Source: Lentzea kentuckyensis (GTDB taxonomy: Bacteria > Actinomycetota > Actinomycetes > Mycobacteriales > Pseudonocardiaceae). Taken from it: a stretch of 46,876 nucleotides of DNA. The notes under the pieces were generated by a model. That model was given only the letters and a program-made list of their open reading frames with translations, did not search any database and had not been told where the DNA came from. Below, one piece after another: positions 1 to 8,445 of the stretch. Positions within the stretch are counted from its first letter, which is position 1; every line of letters begins with the position of its first letter. Where the stretch lies: assembly GCF_002150765.1 (NCBI RefSeq), contig NZ_MUYM01000026.1, positions 826-47,701 of the forward strand, in the 5' to 3' direction. A program made the translations under genes and the position numbers.

Positions 1-894
1 GACGTAGGAGGCGGCGACGGGCTGCCGGTTCGCCGTCGCGGGCAGGATCCTGAACCTCACGGCGTGCGGTCCGTGCAGTGCGGGCGCCCAGGCCTCGATG
101 ATCGTCTTCCGGCCCTCGAACCACACGGCGTGCTCACCGTCGTAGCCGCCGGCGCCGGGCTGCTGGCTGGCGCGGGCGTCGGCGCTGAGCAGGGCGGCGA
201 GGGCCTCGTCGTCGGCGCGTTCGAGGGCGGCCATGTAGCGCTGCAGGACCGCTCGGTCCTGTTCGCTGGAGTCGGTGTGCGCCCAGTCGACGCGGTGTTC
301 GGGCAGGCGTTGTTTCAGGGCGGGCCTGGCCCGCTGCAGCATGCTGTTCACCGAGGCCACGCTCGACTCCAGCACCAGCGCGGTCTCCTTGGCGGGCCAG
401 CCGAGCACGTCGCGCAGGATCAGCACGGCGCGCTGGCGCGGCTGGAGGTACTGGATCGCGGCCAGGAACGCCAGCTCGATGGTCTCCCTGGCGACGGCGG
501 CGGTGTCGGGGCCGGTCTCGGCGGACTCGATCTCGGCCAGCAGGGTGTCCGGGCAGGGTTGCAGCCACGGCACGATCGCGGGTGGCACGCGGCCGGACGG
601 TGGTTCCGGCAGGGCCGTGCGGGGATGCCGGGCGAGGAAGTCCAGGCAGGCGTTGGTCGCGATGCGGTACAGCCAGGCGCGGAAGGTGGACCTGCCCTGA
701 TAGGTCTCGCGGTGGCGCCAGGACCGCAGGAACGCCTCCTGGGTCATGTCCTCGGCCTCCTCGAACGAGCCGAGCATCCGGTAGCAGTGCACCTGCAGCT
801 CCGGCCGGTACCGCTCGACCAGCGCGGTGAACGCCCGTTCGTCACCTGCCCGCGCGGCCGTCACGACGGCGCTGTCCTCGCCCAAGCTGATCAC
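1..894 (-). CDS. ECF-family RNA polymerase sigma factor with C-terminal SnoaL-like domain (partial)
   Basis: The reverse strand encodes an open frame from a GTG at 894 through the window edge, so the C-terminus is missing. The N-terminal part reads as sigma region 2 (DERAFTALVERYRPELQVHC, then RMLGSFEEAEDMTQEAFLR). A region-4-like segment follows (LQPRQRAVLILRDVLGWPAK, then ETALVLESSVASVNSMLQRA), and a SnoaL/NTF2-like start comes after it (YMAALERADDEALAALLSADA). This order matches the long ECF class with a C-terminal SnoaL domain (TIGR02960-like), which uses the extra domain in place of a classical anti-sigma. No anti-sigma gene is visible. The GTG start follows a GAGG-containing stretch. 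It lies 54 bp downstream of the NB-ARC/WD40 gene on the same strand, so it could be co-transcribed; that is inference. Confidence 0.88.
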   Translation of the reverse strand, partial: MISLGEDSAVVTAARAGDERAFTALVERYRPELQVHCYRMLGSFEEAEDMTQEAFLRSWRHRETYQGRSTFRAWLYRIATNACLDFLARHPRTALPEPPSGRVPPAIVPWLQPCPDTLLAEIESAETGPDTAAVARETIELAFLAAIQYLQPRQRAVLILRDVLGWPAKETALVLESSVASVNSMLQRARPALKQRLPEHRVDWAHTDSSEQDRAVLQRYMAALERADDEALAALLSADARASQQPGAGGYDGEHAVWFEGRKTIIEAWAPALHGPHAVRFRILPATANRQPVAASYV

Positions 895-948
895 TCCTCG
901 CCTCGTCGAACACGTCGATGTCTGTATGACTGTGTTCGGGCGGATTGC

Positions 949-3900
949 TCATCGCACGCGCAGGAGGTACAGCCCCGCGTCGCCCACGAGGGCCAGCCGC
1001 TCACCCGCGGGATCGAAGGAGGCGTCCCGCAGTCGGCCGTTGACCTTGATCCAGCACACGCGACGAAGCCCGTCGATCTCGTAGAGGCCGAGCAGGCCGG
1101 AGCGCGTCGCCACCGCCACGTGATGGTGGCTCACGGCCAGCTTGTCGGCCGTGCAGCTCAGCTGGAAGTCGTCCGCGCTCAACCGCGCGGCTGCTCTCCG
1201 CCGACCGGTGCCGGGGTCCCAGACGATGATCTCAGCCATCGTGTACCCGCTGTCCTCGGCCAGCGACACGAGACTGGACTCGTCCGGTGTGAAGCTCAGC
1301 GAAGCCCATCTCGTCGCGGCAGGTTCGTCGAAGGTGCGCAGGGGTTCTCCGTCGCCCGCGCGGAAGATCTTGACGCCTCCGAACCAGAACGCCACCGCGT
1401 GCCGGGCACCGTCGGGGACGAACGCGACCACGGGGTGCAGCTCGTACATGGCGGGGACGAGCCAGGCCGCGCCCGCACGGGCGCTCGGGTGGATCAGTGG
1501 AGGTGTGCCGAAGGGGTAGGAAAGTTCTTGTCGCGGTGGGCTTTCCGGGCTGTCGAGATCGATCGACGCCCATTCCCCGTGCCGTTGAACGGCCAACTGC
1601 CGCCCGTCGGGACTCCAGCGCACCACGTCGAACGACCGTGTGCCCGGATCCCGCTCCGTCAAGTTCTCGGGGTACCAGAAACTCACGACGGGCGCGCCGG
1701 CGGTGGCGATCATCGTGCCGGACCGCACCCAGACGAGATCGCCGTCCAGGCCTTCGTCGATGCCACCGTGGATCCTGCCGACGACCTCGGGCGGCTCCGC
1801 TTCGAGCCGTGGATCAGGCGGGACCCGCCAGGTCACCAGGCTCACCGCCCCGTGCCGGTCGGTCCGGTACGAACTGAGTGAGCGACCGTCCGGGGACCAT
1901 CGGGAGTCGTGACAGGACCGCAGCTCGACAGGCGATTCCCGCCACAGCACGGTCTGGCTCCGCGGGTCCAGGATCATGACACCGCCGCGTGTGGACAGTG
2001 CCAGGGAGAAACCGTGCGGCCGCCAGGCAAGTCTCACGGGCACGCCCAGGAGTTCCCGGTGGGGCCATGCAACGACGTCCGAGGGCGACGAGACGGGATC
2101 ACACCACCACAGCAGGCACCGATCAGTCGACGAGGCGGCCAGCCCGTGCTCACCGTGCCAGTCGAGCGCGACGACGCAGGCGGCCGCAGAAGGTTCCAGG
2201 CGAGCTGGTTCACCGCCCATGACCGGCCACAGCCTCACCTCTTGCACTGAGGAGACCGCCAGGCTCGACGAGTCCGGGGCCCAGGCGATCGCCACCGGGG
2301 TGCCGATCGAGTAACCGCGTGACGCGAAGGCGTTCACCTCGTCGCCGGTGCCCGCGTCGAAGATCAAGACAGTGAACAGGTGTGAGATCTCGTCGCTGTC
2401 GTCCGGAAATCGGTCCGTCCTGCCGACAACGGCGATGTACGAGCCGTCCGGGCTCCACCTCACCCTGTCCAGCGCCGCGTCCGGCACGGAGATGACGGTC
2501 GTTTCGGTCCAGGTAGCCGTGTCCCAGATCCGGACGGTCGTGTCGTAAGCACCGGTGGTGGCGACCAGGTGCCCGCCCGGATGGCACGTGATCGACGTGA
2601 CCGGTCCGCGGTGCCCGCCGAGGACCCTTACGAGCGCGTTGTCGGCACGATCGGGAAAGGGGTGCAACGGTGTCACCCCGCCCTCGCCGACCGCCTCAGG
2701 GACGTGGGAGATCCGTTCGAACAGCTCCGGGCGGCAGAACAACCGGGTGTGCAGGGTGAGCGCCAGGTCCCCGCGGTTCTGATGACCCACGAGAAGGTGT
2801 GCCTCCTGCCGCAGCATCGAAGCCAGCATCTCGACCGGACGATCGGCGGCACCCGCGGCCGAGTACGTGATGACGTCCGCCTCCAACGCGAGCGGTCCAC
2901 GGGACCACATGCGCTCGACCTGATAGCGCAGGTCGAGCAGCAGGAGCCGGAGCTCGTCGGCGCGACCTGCCTGCACGAGGTGGTACGCGAGCTGGTCGGT
3001 GAGCGGGCAGCCGCCGTCCAGCAAAGCCGCGCTGGCCGCAGACATCGTCCGAGAATGGTTCTCCCGCAGTGCCTCGCGGGTCACGTCGTGCAGCCGGACA
3101 CCCGTGTTGCCGGACGCCGAGGCCAGGCAACGGCGGACCAGGCGGTCGCATTCGATCCGCGTCTGCACGGAGCTGAGCTGCCACAACTGTTCCAGCCAGG
3201 CGAACGGGACCACCGCGCCCTGCGGGAAGGCCGCGATCGACCTCAGCCGGTCGACGCTGGCCGCACCGGCGGAATCGGCGAGGTCCGCCAGACTCAGCTC
3301 CAGCGTGGTCGCGATGCCGCGGCGCAGCTCCACGGCGGAAAGCTGGTCGGCGGAGGTGATGCCGTGCCGGTCCAGTTCCGTGATCACCCCCGACACCGCC
3401 TCGGCGACCGGAAGACCGTGCTGGGTCACCAGGCTCCGCAGGGTGCCGCCGAGCATCGTCAGCGCCAGCGGCCATCGTCCGACCCGCGCCGCCAGTACGC
3501 CGACGTGTGCCGCGGCGTCGTCCGGCAGGTCCAGACTCAGGACCGCCCGGGCTTCCTCGTCCTCCAGCGCGTCGACGACCACATCGGTGGCGTCCACCAG
3601 GCCGCGGTTGCGAGTGGTCACGAGACGAACGCACTGCGACCCGCCGTCCAGGAACGGATCCACCGCGCCACTGGACCAGGCGTCGTCCAGGACGAGGAGC
3701 AGCCGGCGCGTGGAAATGGCGTCCCGGAACGCCTCCGCCGCTGCGGGAACGGTCGCGAAGACGCGCGGCGCGATGCCGGCCACCAGGGCCGTCACGTCGC
3801 TGAGCAACGACGCGAGCCGCTGTTCGGACGGATCGCGGCCCAGCTCGACCCACAGCACACCGTCGGGGAAGCGCTCCCGGACGGACGGCTGATGGCAGGC

Positions 3901-4179
3901 CCAGGTCGCCATCGACGTCTTGCCGAACCCGCCGGGACCGCACAGCACCACGGGGTGCCCCTCGCCGGCGGCGGGCTCCAGCAACGCGTCCAACAGCCGG
4001 CCGCCGAGACCGACGCGCTCGGTGAAGCCGTTGGGCAGCCGCGGCGCCATGACCGGGACGGCCGACCGCCTGGTCCGGTCACCGATCACCACGTCGCCGA
4101 CGACGTTGCCGATCTGCACCACGCTGTCCGCCGAGCCCGACAGCTCGTTGTGGACAGGTGGTTGCTCGTGGTCCGGCAT
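949..4179 (-). CDS. NB-ARC/WD40 STAND NTPase with N-terminal amyloid-signalling-like motif
   Basis: A 1076-residue protein. Residues 11-33 carry NELSG, then VQIGNVVGDVVIG. This glycine/valine pattern with a G/V-x-Q-hydrophobic-G core resembles the RHIM-like bacterial amyloid signalling motifs (BASS) at the N-termini of actinobacterial NLR-like proteins. A Walker A loop GPGGFGKTS lies at 81-89, followed by a Walker B-like LLLVLDDAW and an NB-ARC winged-helix region. From about residue 515 there are WD40-type repeats (GGHRGPVTSITCHPGGHLV, then VRIWDTATW; later RWSPDG). Architecture: motif, NTPase switch, beta-propeller sensor. Such proteins act as signal-triggered oligomerising switches, sometimes in immunity or programmed cell death; the ligand here is unknown. 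It follows the EEP gene by 24 bp on the same strand and precedes the sigma gene by 54 bp. No strong ribosome site is seen before the ATG. Confidence 0.88.
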   Translation of the reverse strand: MPDHEQPPVHNELSGSADSVVQIGNVVGDVVIGDRTRRSAVPVMAPRLPNGFTERVGLGGRLLDALLEPAAGEGHPVVLCGPGGFGKTSMATWACHQPSVRERFPDGVLWVELGRDPSEQRLASLLSDVTALVAGIAPRVFATVPAAAEAFRDAISTRRLLLVLDDAWSSGAVDPFLDGGSQCVRLVTTRNRGLVDATDVVVDALEDEEARAVLSLDLPDDAAAHVGVLAARVGRWPLALTMLGGTLRSLVTQHGLPVAEAVSGVITELDRHGITSADQLSAVELRRGIATTLELSLADLADSAGAASVDRLRSIAAFPQGAVVPFAWLEQLWQLSSVQTRIECDRLVRRCLASASGNTGVRLHDVTREALRENHSRTMSAASAALLDGGCPLTDQLAYHLVQAGRADELRLLLLDLRYQVERMWSRGPLALEADVITYSAAGAADRPVEMLASMLRQEAHLLVGHQNRGDLALTLHTRLFCRPELFERISHVPEAVGEGGVTPLHPFPDRADNALVRVLGGHRGPVTSITCHPGGHLVATTGAYDTTVRIWDTATWTETTVISVPDAALDRVRWSPDGSYIAVVGRTDRFPDDSDEISHLFTVLIFDAGTGDEVNAFASRGYSIGTPVAIAWAPDSSSLAVSSVQEVRLWPVMGGEPARLEPSAAACVVALDWHGEHGLAASSTDRCLLWWCDPVSSPSDVVAWPHRELLGVPVRLAWRPHGFSLALSTRGGVMILDPRSQTVLWRESPVELRSCHDSRWSPDGRSLSSYRTDRHGAVSLVTWRVPPDPRLEAEPPEVVGRIHGGIDEGLDGDLVWVRSGTMIATAGAPVVSFWYPENLTERDPGTRSFDVVRWSPDGRQLAVQRHGEWASIDLDSPESPPRQELSYPFGTPPLIHPSARAGAAWLVPAMYELHPVVAFVPDGARHAVAFWFGGVKIFRAGDGEPLRTFDEPAATRWASLSFTPDESSLVSLAEDSGYTMAEIIVWDPGTGRRRAAARLSADDFQLSCTADKLAVSHHHVAVATRSGLLGLYEIDGLRRVCWIKVNGRLRDASFDPAGERLALVGDAGLYLLRVR

Positions 4180-4203
4180 CCGATCATTGTCGCCGACCGG
4201 ACC

Positions 4204-5160
4204 TCACACGGTGAATTCGCACCACAACGGGAAGTGGTCCGAGATCCGGTACGACAGCTGGGTCTGGCTGTCGGCGCGAATGAGATCGCTGGTGAAGTCG
4301 AAGGTGCCGGCGTTGGCGAACGGCAGCGACAGCACGGCGCGGCCGGTCGTGAACCAGGCGATCTGGTCGTAGAAGTGCCGCGTGTCCGCGGGCGCGTTCG
4401 GGTCCTCGAAGATCGTGCGGGGCGTGTAGTTCAACGCGGCGGGCGGTTCGAGGCCGGTGGAGACGAACGCCCGGTAGAGCGGGTCGCCGCGGCGGTCGAT
4501 GTTGAAGTCTCCCAGCGCGATGAGGTTCTCACCCCAGGGATCCTTGCTCGCGGACCAGCGGGCCAGCCACTGCGCGATCGCGGTGAGCTCCGGAACCCGG
4601 TCCGCGGCCTGCTCGCCGTACAGGACGTGCAACGTCACCAGCGTGAACCTGGTGGCGCCACGGGCGAAGCTGACCGCGTACGGCGTGCGCGCGAACTGGT
4701 CGGTCATCGCGCCCGCGGTGGCCTTTTCGGGCGCGACGACGAGTTCGCAGGCCAGGCCGGAAGGCCGCACCCGGCTCCGGTCGTACACGAAGGCGAGCCG
4801 TTCGCCGTTGCCCGCGTGGCCGTCGGTGACATCGGTGACCACGAACGCCCAGTCGTCGCCGAGCACCTCCATCATCGCGAGGAACGCCCCGGCCGTGCGG
4901 CGCAGTTCCTGGACCGCGACCACGTCGAACCGGCGGACCACCTCCGCGATGGCCAGCACGTTGCCGGCGTCCCGGATCGGCGAGTCGCCGGTCTTGGACC
5001 GCCACACCGGGTTCATCCGGTCGAACGCGCGCACGTTCCAGGTGCCGATCAGCAGGTTGGACGACGTCTTCTTGGGAACTGTCTGGTCCAGAGCCGCGCC
5101 GAGCGCGTCGAGCTCCTTCGTGACGCCGGCCGGTGGGCGGGCGAGGTCGATGCCGGGCAT
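4204..5160 (-). CDS. Endonuclease/exonuclease/phosphatase (EEP) family protein
   Basis: A 318-residue protein with the EEP (DNase I-like) active-site order: TWNVRAFDR (Asn), VVAVQELRRT (metal-binding Glu), LITLxxG-type strands, LIALGDFNIDRRGDP (Asp/Asn) and the terminal ISDHFPLWCEF (catalytic Asp-His). It probably hydrolyses phosphodiester bonds in nucleic acid or a phosphorylated small molecule with a divalent metal; the substrate cannot be told from sequence. The ATG at 5160 is chosen over the upstream in-frame ATG because GGAGGTGCGCA sits directly before it. There is no signal peptide. It ends 24 bp before the NB-ARC/WD40 gene on the same strand, which suggests a two-gene unit. Confidence 0.85.
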   Translation of the reverse strand: MPGIDLARPPAGVTKELDALGAALDQTVPKKTSSNLLIGTWNVRAFDRMNPVWRSKTGDSPIRDAGNVLAIAEVVRRFDVVAVQELRRTAGAFLAMMEVLGDDWAFVVTDVTDGHAGNGERLAFVYDRSRVRPSGLACELVVAPEKATAGAMTDQFARTPYAVSFARGATRFTLVTLHVLYGEQAADRVPELTAIAQWLARWSASKDPWGENLIALGDFNIDRRGDPLYRAFVSTGLEPPAALNYTPRTIFEDPNAPADTRHFYDQIAWFTTGRAVLSLPFANAGTFDFTSDLIRADSQTQLSYRISDHFPLWCEFTV

Positions 5161-5270
5161 TGCGCACCTCCAGGGCGCCGTTGCGCTGTGTGACATGACA
5201 TCGAAGGAACTGCCCACTTCGTGTCAGCAAGTCACCCATTTGGCCCTGGAGGTGGTCGCGTAGCGGAGGC

Positions 5271-6317
5271 TCAGGTGCCCCGGACCGGGTGCATCCAGCC
5301 GTGCGGGTCGGCGAGCCTCCCCTGCTGCAGGTCGAGCAGAGCATGGCGCAGGCCCATGGTCACCGGGCCGGGCGTGCCGTCGCCGACCGTCCAGCCGTCC
5401 TCACCGTCCACCACGCCGCCCACCGGCGTCACGACCGCCGCGGTGCCGCACGCGAAGGTCTCGGTGAGCGATCCCGCACGACACTCGTCGCGCCACTGGT
5501 CGAGGGAGAGCTGGTCCTCGCTCACCGGGTGGCCGAGCGACTCGGCGAGCGCCAGCAGCGTCTTGCGGGTGACGCCGGGCAGCAGGGTGCCGGTCAGCCG
5601 CGGGGTGATGATGCGGCCGTCGCGCACGAAGAACAGGTTCATGCCGCCCAGTTCCTCGACCCAGCGGCGTTCGGTGGCGTCGAGCCACACCACCTGCCGG
5701 CACCCCGCCTCCTCCGCCTCGCGCTGGGCGAGGAACGCCCCGGCGTAGTTGGCCGCGCACTTCACGTCTCCGGTGCCGCCGGGGAACGCCCTGGGGTGGG
5801 CGCGGTTCACCCAGACCCGCACGGCCTCCACGGCGCCGCCGAAGAAGCCTCCCGCGACGAACGCCATCATCAGGAAGCGGTACTCCCTGGCGGGACGCAA
5901 CATCAGGTTCGCCTCGCTCGCGAACATCAACGGCCGCAGGTACAGGCTCAGCGACGGGTCGTCCGGCAGCAGGTGCTCGTCGGCGCGGACGATCTCCTCG
6001 ACAGCGGCGAGGAACATCTCCTCCGGCAGTTCGGGCATGGCGAGCCGGCGGGAGGAACGCTGGAAGCGCTGGGCGTTCTCCGCGGGGCGGAACACCGCCA
6101 TCGAGCCGTCGGGCTGGCGGTGGGCCTTGAGCCCCTCGAACACGACCTGGCCGTAATGCAGGCCGATCGTGCCGGGGTGCATCGGGATGTCCGCCAGGGC
6201 AACGGTTTCCAGCGGACTCCAGCCCTCACCGTCGCGCCACGTCGCGGAGATCATGTGCGCGGTGAAGGCCGAGCCGTGCTCGCCGGCCGGGTTCTCGGCG
6301 AGGATCTGGTTGGTCAT
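5271..6317 (-). CDS. ilvE: Branched-chain amino acid aminotransferase (fold-type IV PLP enzyme)
   Basis: A 348-residue class IV aminotransferase that interconverts branched-chain amino acids and their 2-oxo acids with glutamate as partner. Recognisable elements are HYGQVVFEGLKAHR near residue 54, the PLP lysine K186 in GDVKCAANYAG, and EELGGMNLFFV plus TRKTLLALAESLG further on, in the normal family order and length. The start has GAGGAGAGAACGAC before the ATG. It is the last gene of the five-gene run that begins with the MbtH-like gene, 20 bp after the SnoaL-like gene. A second housekeeping ilvE probably exists elsewhere, so this copy may serve amino-acid supply for a peptide natural product (inference from context). 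Confidence 0.93.
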   Translation of the reverse strand: MTNQILAENPAGEHGSAFTAHMISATWRDGEGWSPLETVALADIPMHPGTIGLHYGQVVFEGLKAHRQPDGSMAVFRPAENAQRFQRSSRRLAMPELPEEMFLAAVEEIVRADEHLLPDDPSLSLYLRPLMFASEANLMLRPAREYRFLMMAFVAGGFFGGAVEAVRVWVNRAHPRAFPGGTGDVKCAANYAGAFLAQREAEEAGCRQVVWLDATERRWVEELGGMNLFFVRDGRIITPRLTGTLLPGVTRKTLLALAESLGHPVSEDQLSLDQWRDECRAGSLTETFACGTAAVVTPVGGVVDGEDGWTVGDGTPGPVTMGLRHALLDLQQGRLADPHGWMHPVRGT

Positions 6318-6337
6318 GTCGTTCTCTCCTCGGTCGG

Positions 6338-6697
6338 TCAGACGAGCGGGGCGAAGAAGAAGGTCTCGCGGCGGTCGAAGCCGTGCCGGCCGACGCGGAA
6401 GAAGTCGGCGAACTTCAGGTCGACGTCGCTGCCGTCGTTCATGCGGCCGTGGAACTCGCCCGCCACCGCCACCTCGTCGCCCGACTGCAGCACGGTGGTG
6501 AGCTGGTGGGCGCCCTCGCGGATCGGCCGCAGGTCGCAGTAGAAGTGCGCGATGGCGGCACGGCCGACGAACGGGTCGTGACCCGGCCGGCGGTACTCGG
6601 CGCCGGGGGCGAAGAGGTCCACCGACTCGAGCAGCCTGCCCTCGTCGATCAGTCCGAAGTAACGCCGGGCGAGCTCGGCGCCGGTGTCGTCGTTCAC
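6338..6697 (-). CDS. NTF2/SnoaL-like small protein
   Basis: A 119-residue single-domain protein with the cone-shaped NTF2/SnoaL fold pattern: ELARRYFGLIDEGRLLESVD, then LFAPGAEYRRPGHDPFVGRA, and a C-terminal strand set ending KFADFFRVGRHGFDRRETFF. The GTG start overlaps the upstream mutase E stop as GTGA and is preceded by AGGAGG, so translation is coupled. Family members are cyclases, isomerases or binding proteins in biosynthetic clusters, but residues alone do not give a reaction here. Its position between the mutase subunits and the aminotransferase suggests a role in the same amino-acid or peptide pathway. Confidence 0.75.
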   Translation of the reverse strand: MNDDTGAELARRYFGLIDEGRLLESVDLFAPGAEYRRPGHDPFVGRAAIAHFYCDLRPIREGAHQLTTVLQSGDEVAVAGEFHGRMNDGSDVDLKFADFFRVGRHGFDRRETFFFAPLV

Positions 6698-7704
6698 TTG
6701 TCCTCCTGATGAAGTCGAGCCGCCATCACCGCGGCGATGCGTGTCACGGCGTCAGGTGTCGTCATCGCGCCGTGCTCGCACTCGACGGAGTGCGTGACGA
6801 TGCGACCGGTGACGTGCGGCGTCCAGGCGAGCGGAGTGAGGCCGTCGTCGTGGCGGGCGGCGAAGAACAGCAGTGCCGATTCGTCCAGCAGCAGGCGGGC
6901 ACCGTGCGGGGGTGCGCGGGTACTTGCCCATGTAGGCGTAGATGACGACGTGCCAGTCCACGTCGCTGAGCAGTGCGCCGGCGAGCGAGCGCAGCGCGAC
7001 GACGGCCTCCTCGTCCTGCTCGGGACTCGTCTGCTGCGCGTAGCTCAGCGAGATGCTGAGCACGCCGTGCTGCCGGAAGAACATCCCCTCCAGCACGCTG
7101 ATCGCCACCAGCAGGCCGGGCGGGCACAGCTGGCCCATCATGCAGCCGCCGAACGTCTCCAGATGCGGCCGCGCACCGTGGTCGCGCAGTCCCGCGAGCC
7201 ACTCGCAGCACCGCCTCCAGCTGGCCACCGACTCGCCCAGCGGCGAGCGGCTGCAGGGCAGGCAGTACGAGACGGGACCGCCCTCGGTGGCGTCGAGTCC
7301 CGTCTCCGTCAGGACGGCGAAGATGTCGCGCGGGTCCGGTGAGCCGTGCCGCACCTGGATCGGGAAGTCGCCGGACCGCACGTCGCGCACCACGTCCCTG
7401 GTGCGCGCGGCGCCGTGCGCCACGATCGGGTAGCCGTTGAGGTCGCTGCCCTCGCCCATGGCTCGCCGTGCCGCCGCGTGCTGCCCGAGCCGGGTGTAGC
7501 TGTCGAGCGTGATGGTGCCGACCGTGCGGGCGGCGGCGTGCTTGGTGGCGATGAGTCCCTGGCGCATCCGGTCCGGGTCGCTGAACCCCATTCGCGGCTG
7601 GACGACCAGGTCTCCGCTGCCGCCGCGGCGCGGACGTACTCGCCGAACGAATGCGTCGCGAGCCGGCCCGAATCGCGTCCCGAATTGTGCACGAGCGCAC
7701 TCAT
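6694..7704 (-). pseudogene. Glutamate (methylaspartate) mutase subunit E, disrupted by two frameshifts
   Basis: The catalytic E subunit of a B12-dependent glutamate mutase, which with subunit S would convert L-glutamate to threo-3-methylaspartate. The body reads well between about 7610 and 6913 (VQPRMGFSDPDRMRQGLIAT, GTITLDSYTR, GGCMMGQLCPPGLLVA, YAYMGKYPRTP). The N-terminus (MSALVHNSG to FGEYVRAAAAA) lies in another frame: a G appears to be missing near 7611-7620, since one extra G restores AAAAAGDLVVQPRMGF. The C-terminus also shifts at a five-base homopolymer at 6908-6912; removing one base gives YPRTPHGARLLLDESALLFF and then a long sensible tail ending HQEDK. The two shifts cancel, and the rebuilt protein is about 336 residues. 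The start overlaps the subunit S stop as ATGA, and the stop overlaps the next GTG. It is either a decaying gene or carries two assembly errors. Confidence 0.82.
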
Positions 7705-8165
7705 CGACAAATTCCAGTGGGCAGAGAATCGACGAAGGAGAGGAACCTCTGCGACTCCGAACCGTCCTCGAAAACGCCGTCGAAACCGGCCGCCATCAAC
7801 TTGTCCGCCCGTCCGTCATCGGTTCCGGAGGTGCCGAGCTTGCCGCCGATGACGACAGGTACGTGATCCAGTTCCTCGGTGCGGCGAATTCGTTCGATCA
7901 CGCGCAGGCCGTCGGTGAAACCGTGTCCGTTGACACTGCTGACGACGACCAGGTCGCGGCCGGGGCGGGTGGCCTCGCGCACGAGCAGGTCGTCGGGGAC
8001 GCACGCGCCGAGGTTCGTCACCCGGTGGCGGAGCTCCTCGACCAGCAGCTGCAGGAACACCAGGTTCCAGGTGTGCGCGTCGGAAGAGACGCTGGTCACG
8101 AGTACATCGAGTGGTCTTGCGGGGGCCGGGTGGACGAGCCCCGGCCGCAACGTGGTGACGATCAT
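7701..8165 (-). CDS. B12-binding glutamate (methylaspartate) mutase subunit S
   Basis: A 154-residue cobalamin-binding domain with the Rossmann-like B12 fold: LDVLVTSVSSDAHTWNLVFL, then VTNLGACVPDDLLV, LVVVSSVNGHGFTDG, VPVVIGGKLG and MAAGFDGVFEDGS. The cobalt-ligand motif DxHxxG is present as D29-A-H31-T-W-N34, so the key His is kept but the usual last Gly is Asn. The start is the ATG at 8165, with GGAG six bases upstream, overlapping the MbtH stop as ATGA. A longer upstream open frame is a shadow of mbtH. It should pair with the adjacent subunit E to rearrange glutamate into 3-methylaspartate, a building block in several actinomycete antibiotics. Confidence 0.88.
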   Translation of the reverse strand: MIVTTLRPGLVHPAPARPLDVLVTSVSSDAHTWNLVFLQLLVEELRHRVTNLGACVPDDLLVREATRPGRDLVVVSSVNGHGFTDGLRVIERIRRTEELDHVPVVIGGKLGTSGTDDGRADKLMAAGFDGVFEDGSESQRFLSFVDSLPTGICR

Positions 8166-8359
8166 GCGGGCTCCACCACCGGCGTCAGGTCGCTCCAGTG
8201 CTCGTCGACGTAGCCCAGGCACTCGTCCCGTGCCGCCTCGCCGAACACCGTGCGCCACCCGGCGGGAACGTCGATGCCCACCGGCCACAGCGAGTGCTGG
8301 CCGAGATGGTTCACCAGCACCAGGTACTTCCGGTTCTCGTCCTCGAACGGATTCGTCAC
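8162..8359 (-). CDS. MbtH-like protein (NRPS adenylation-domain chaperone)
   Basis: A 65-residue protein with the full MbtH signature: NPFEDENRKYLVLVN, GQHSLWP, VPAGWRTVFGEAAR and a tail with YVDEHWSDLTP, including the invariant Trp residues. MbtH-like proteins bind and activate or solubilise NRPS adenylation domains, so one in an operon normally marks a non-ribosomal peptide pathway. The GTG start at 8359 has GGAGGAG just upstream, and the stop overlaps the subunit S start. It is the first gene of the coupled operon. No adenylation or condensation domain is encoded in the window, so its partner enzyme is elsewhere or lost. Confidence 0.95.
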   Translation of the reverse strand: MTNPFEDENRKYLVLVNHLGQHSLWPVGIDVPAGWRTVFGEAARDECLGYVDEHWSDLTPVVEPA

Positions 8360-8445
8360 GTTTGCTCCTCCTCGCCGGACAGACATGCCGCCGAGAAGAA
8401 AACTAGCGAAGCGGGAACTCGGGCAGAGGCAATGTGAAGAGGCAG

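Noticed and set aside
4204..5160. EEP protein as a classical BASS-carrying effector
   Set aside because: No matching amyloid-like motif is visible at either end, so only proximity supports a link.
2569..5193. Long plus-strand open frame across the EEP and NB-ARC genes
   Set aside because: It is a GC-rich antisense shadow; both minus-strand proteins have clear domains and ribosome-site support.
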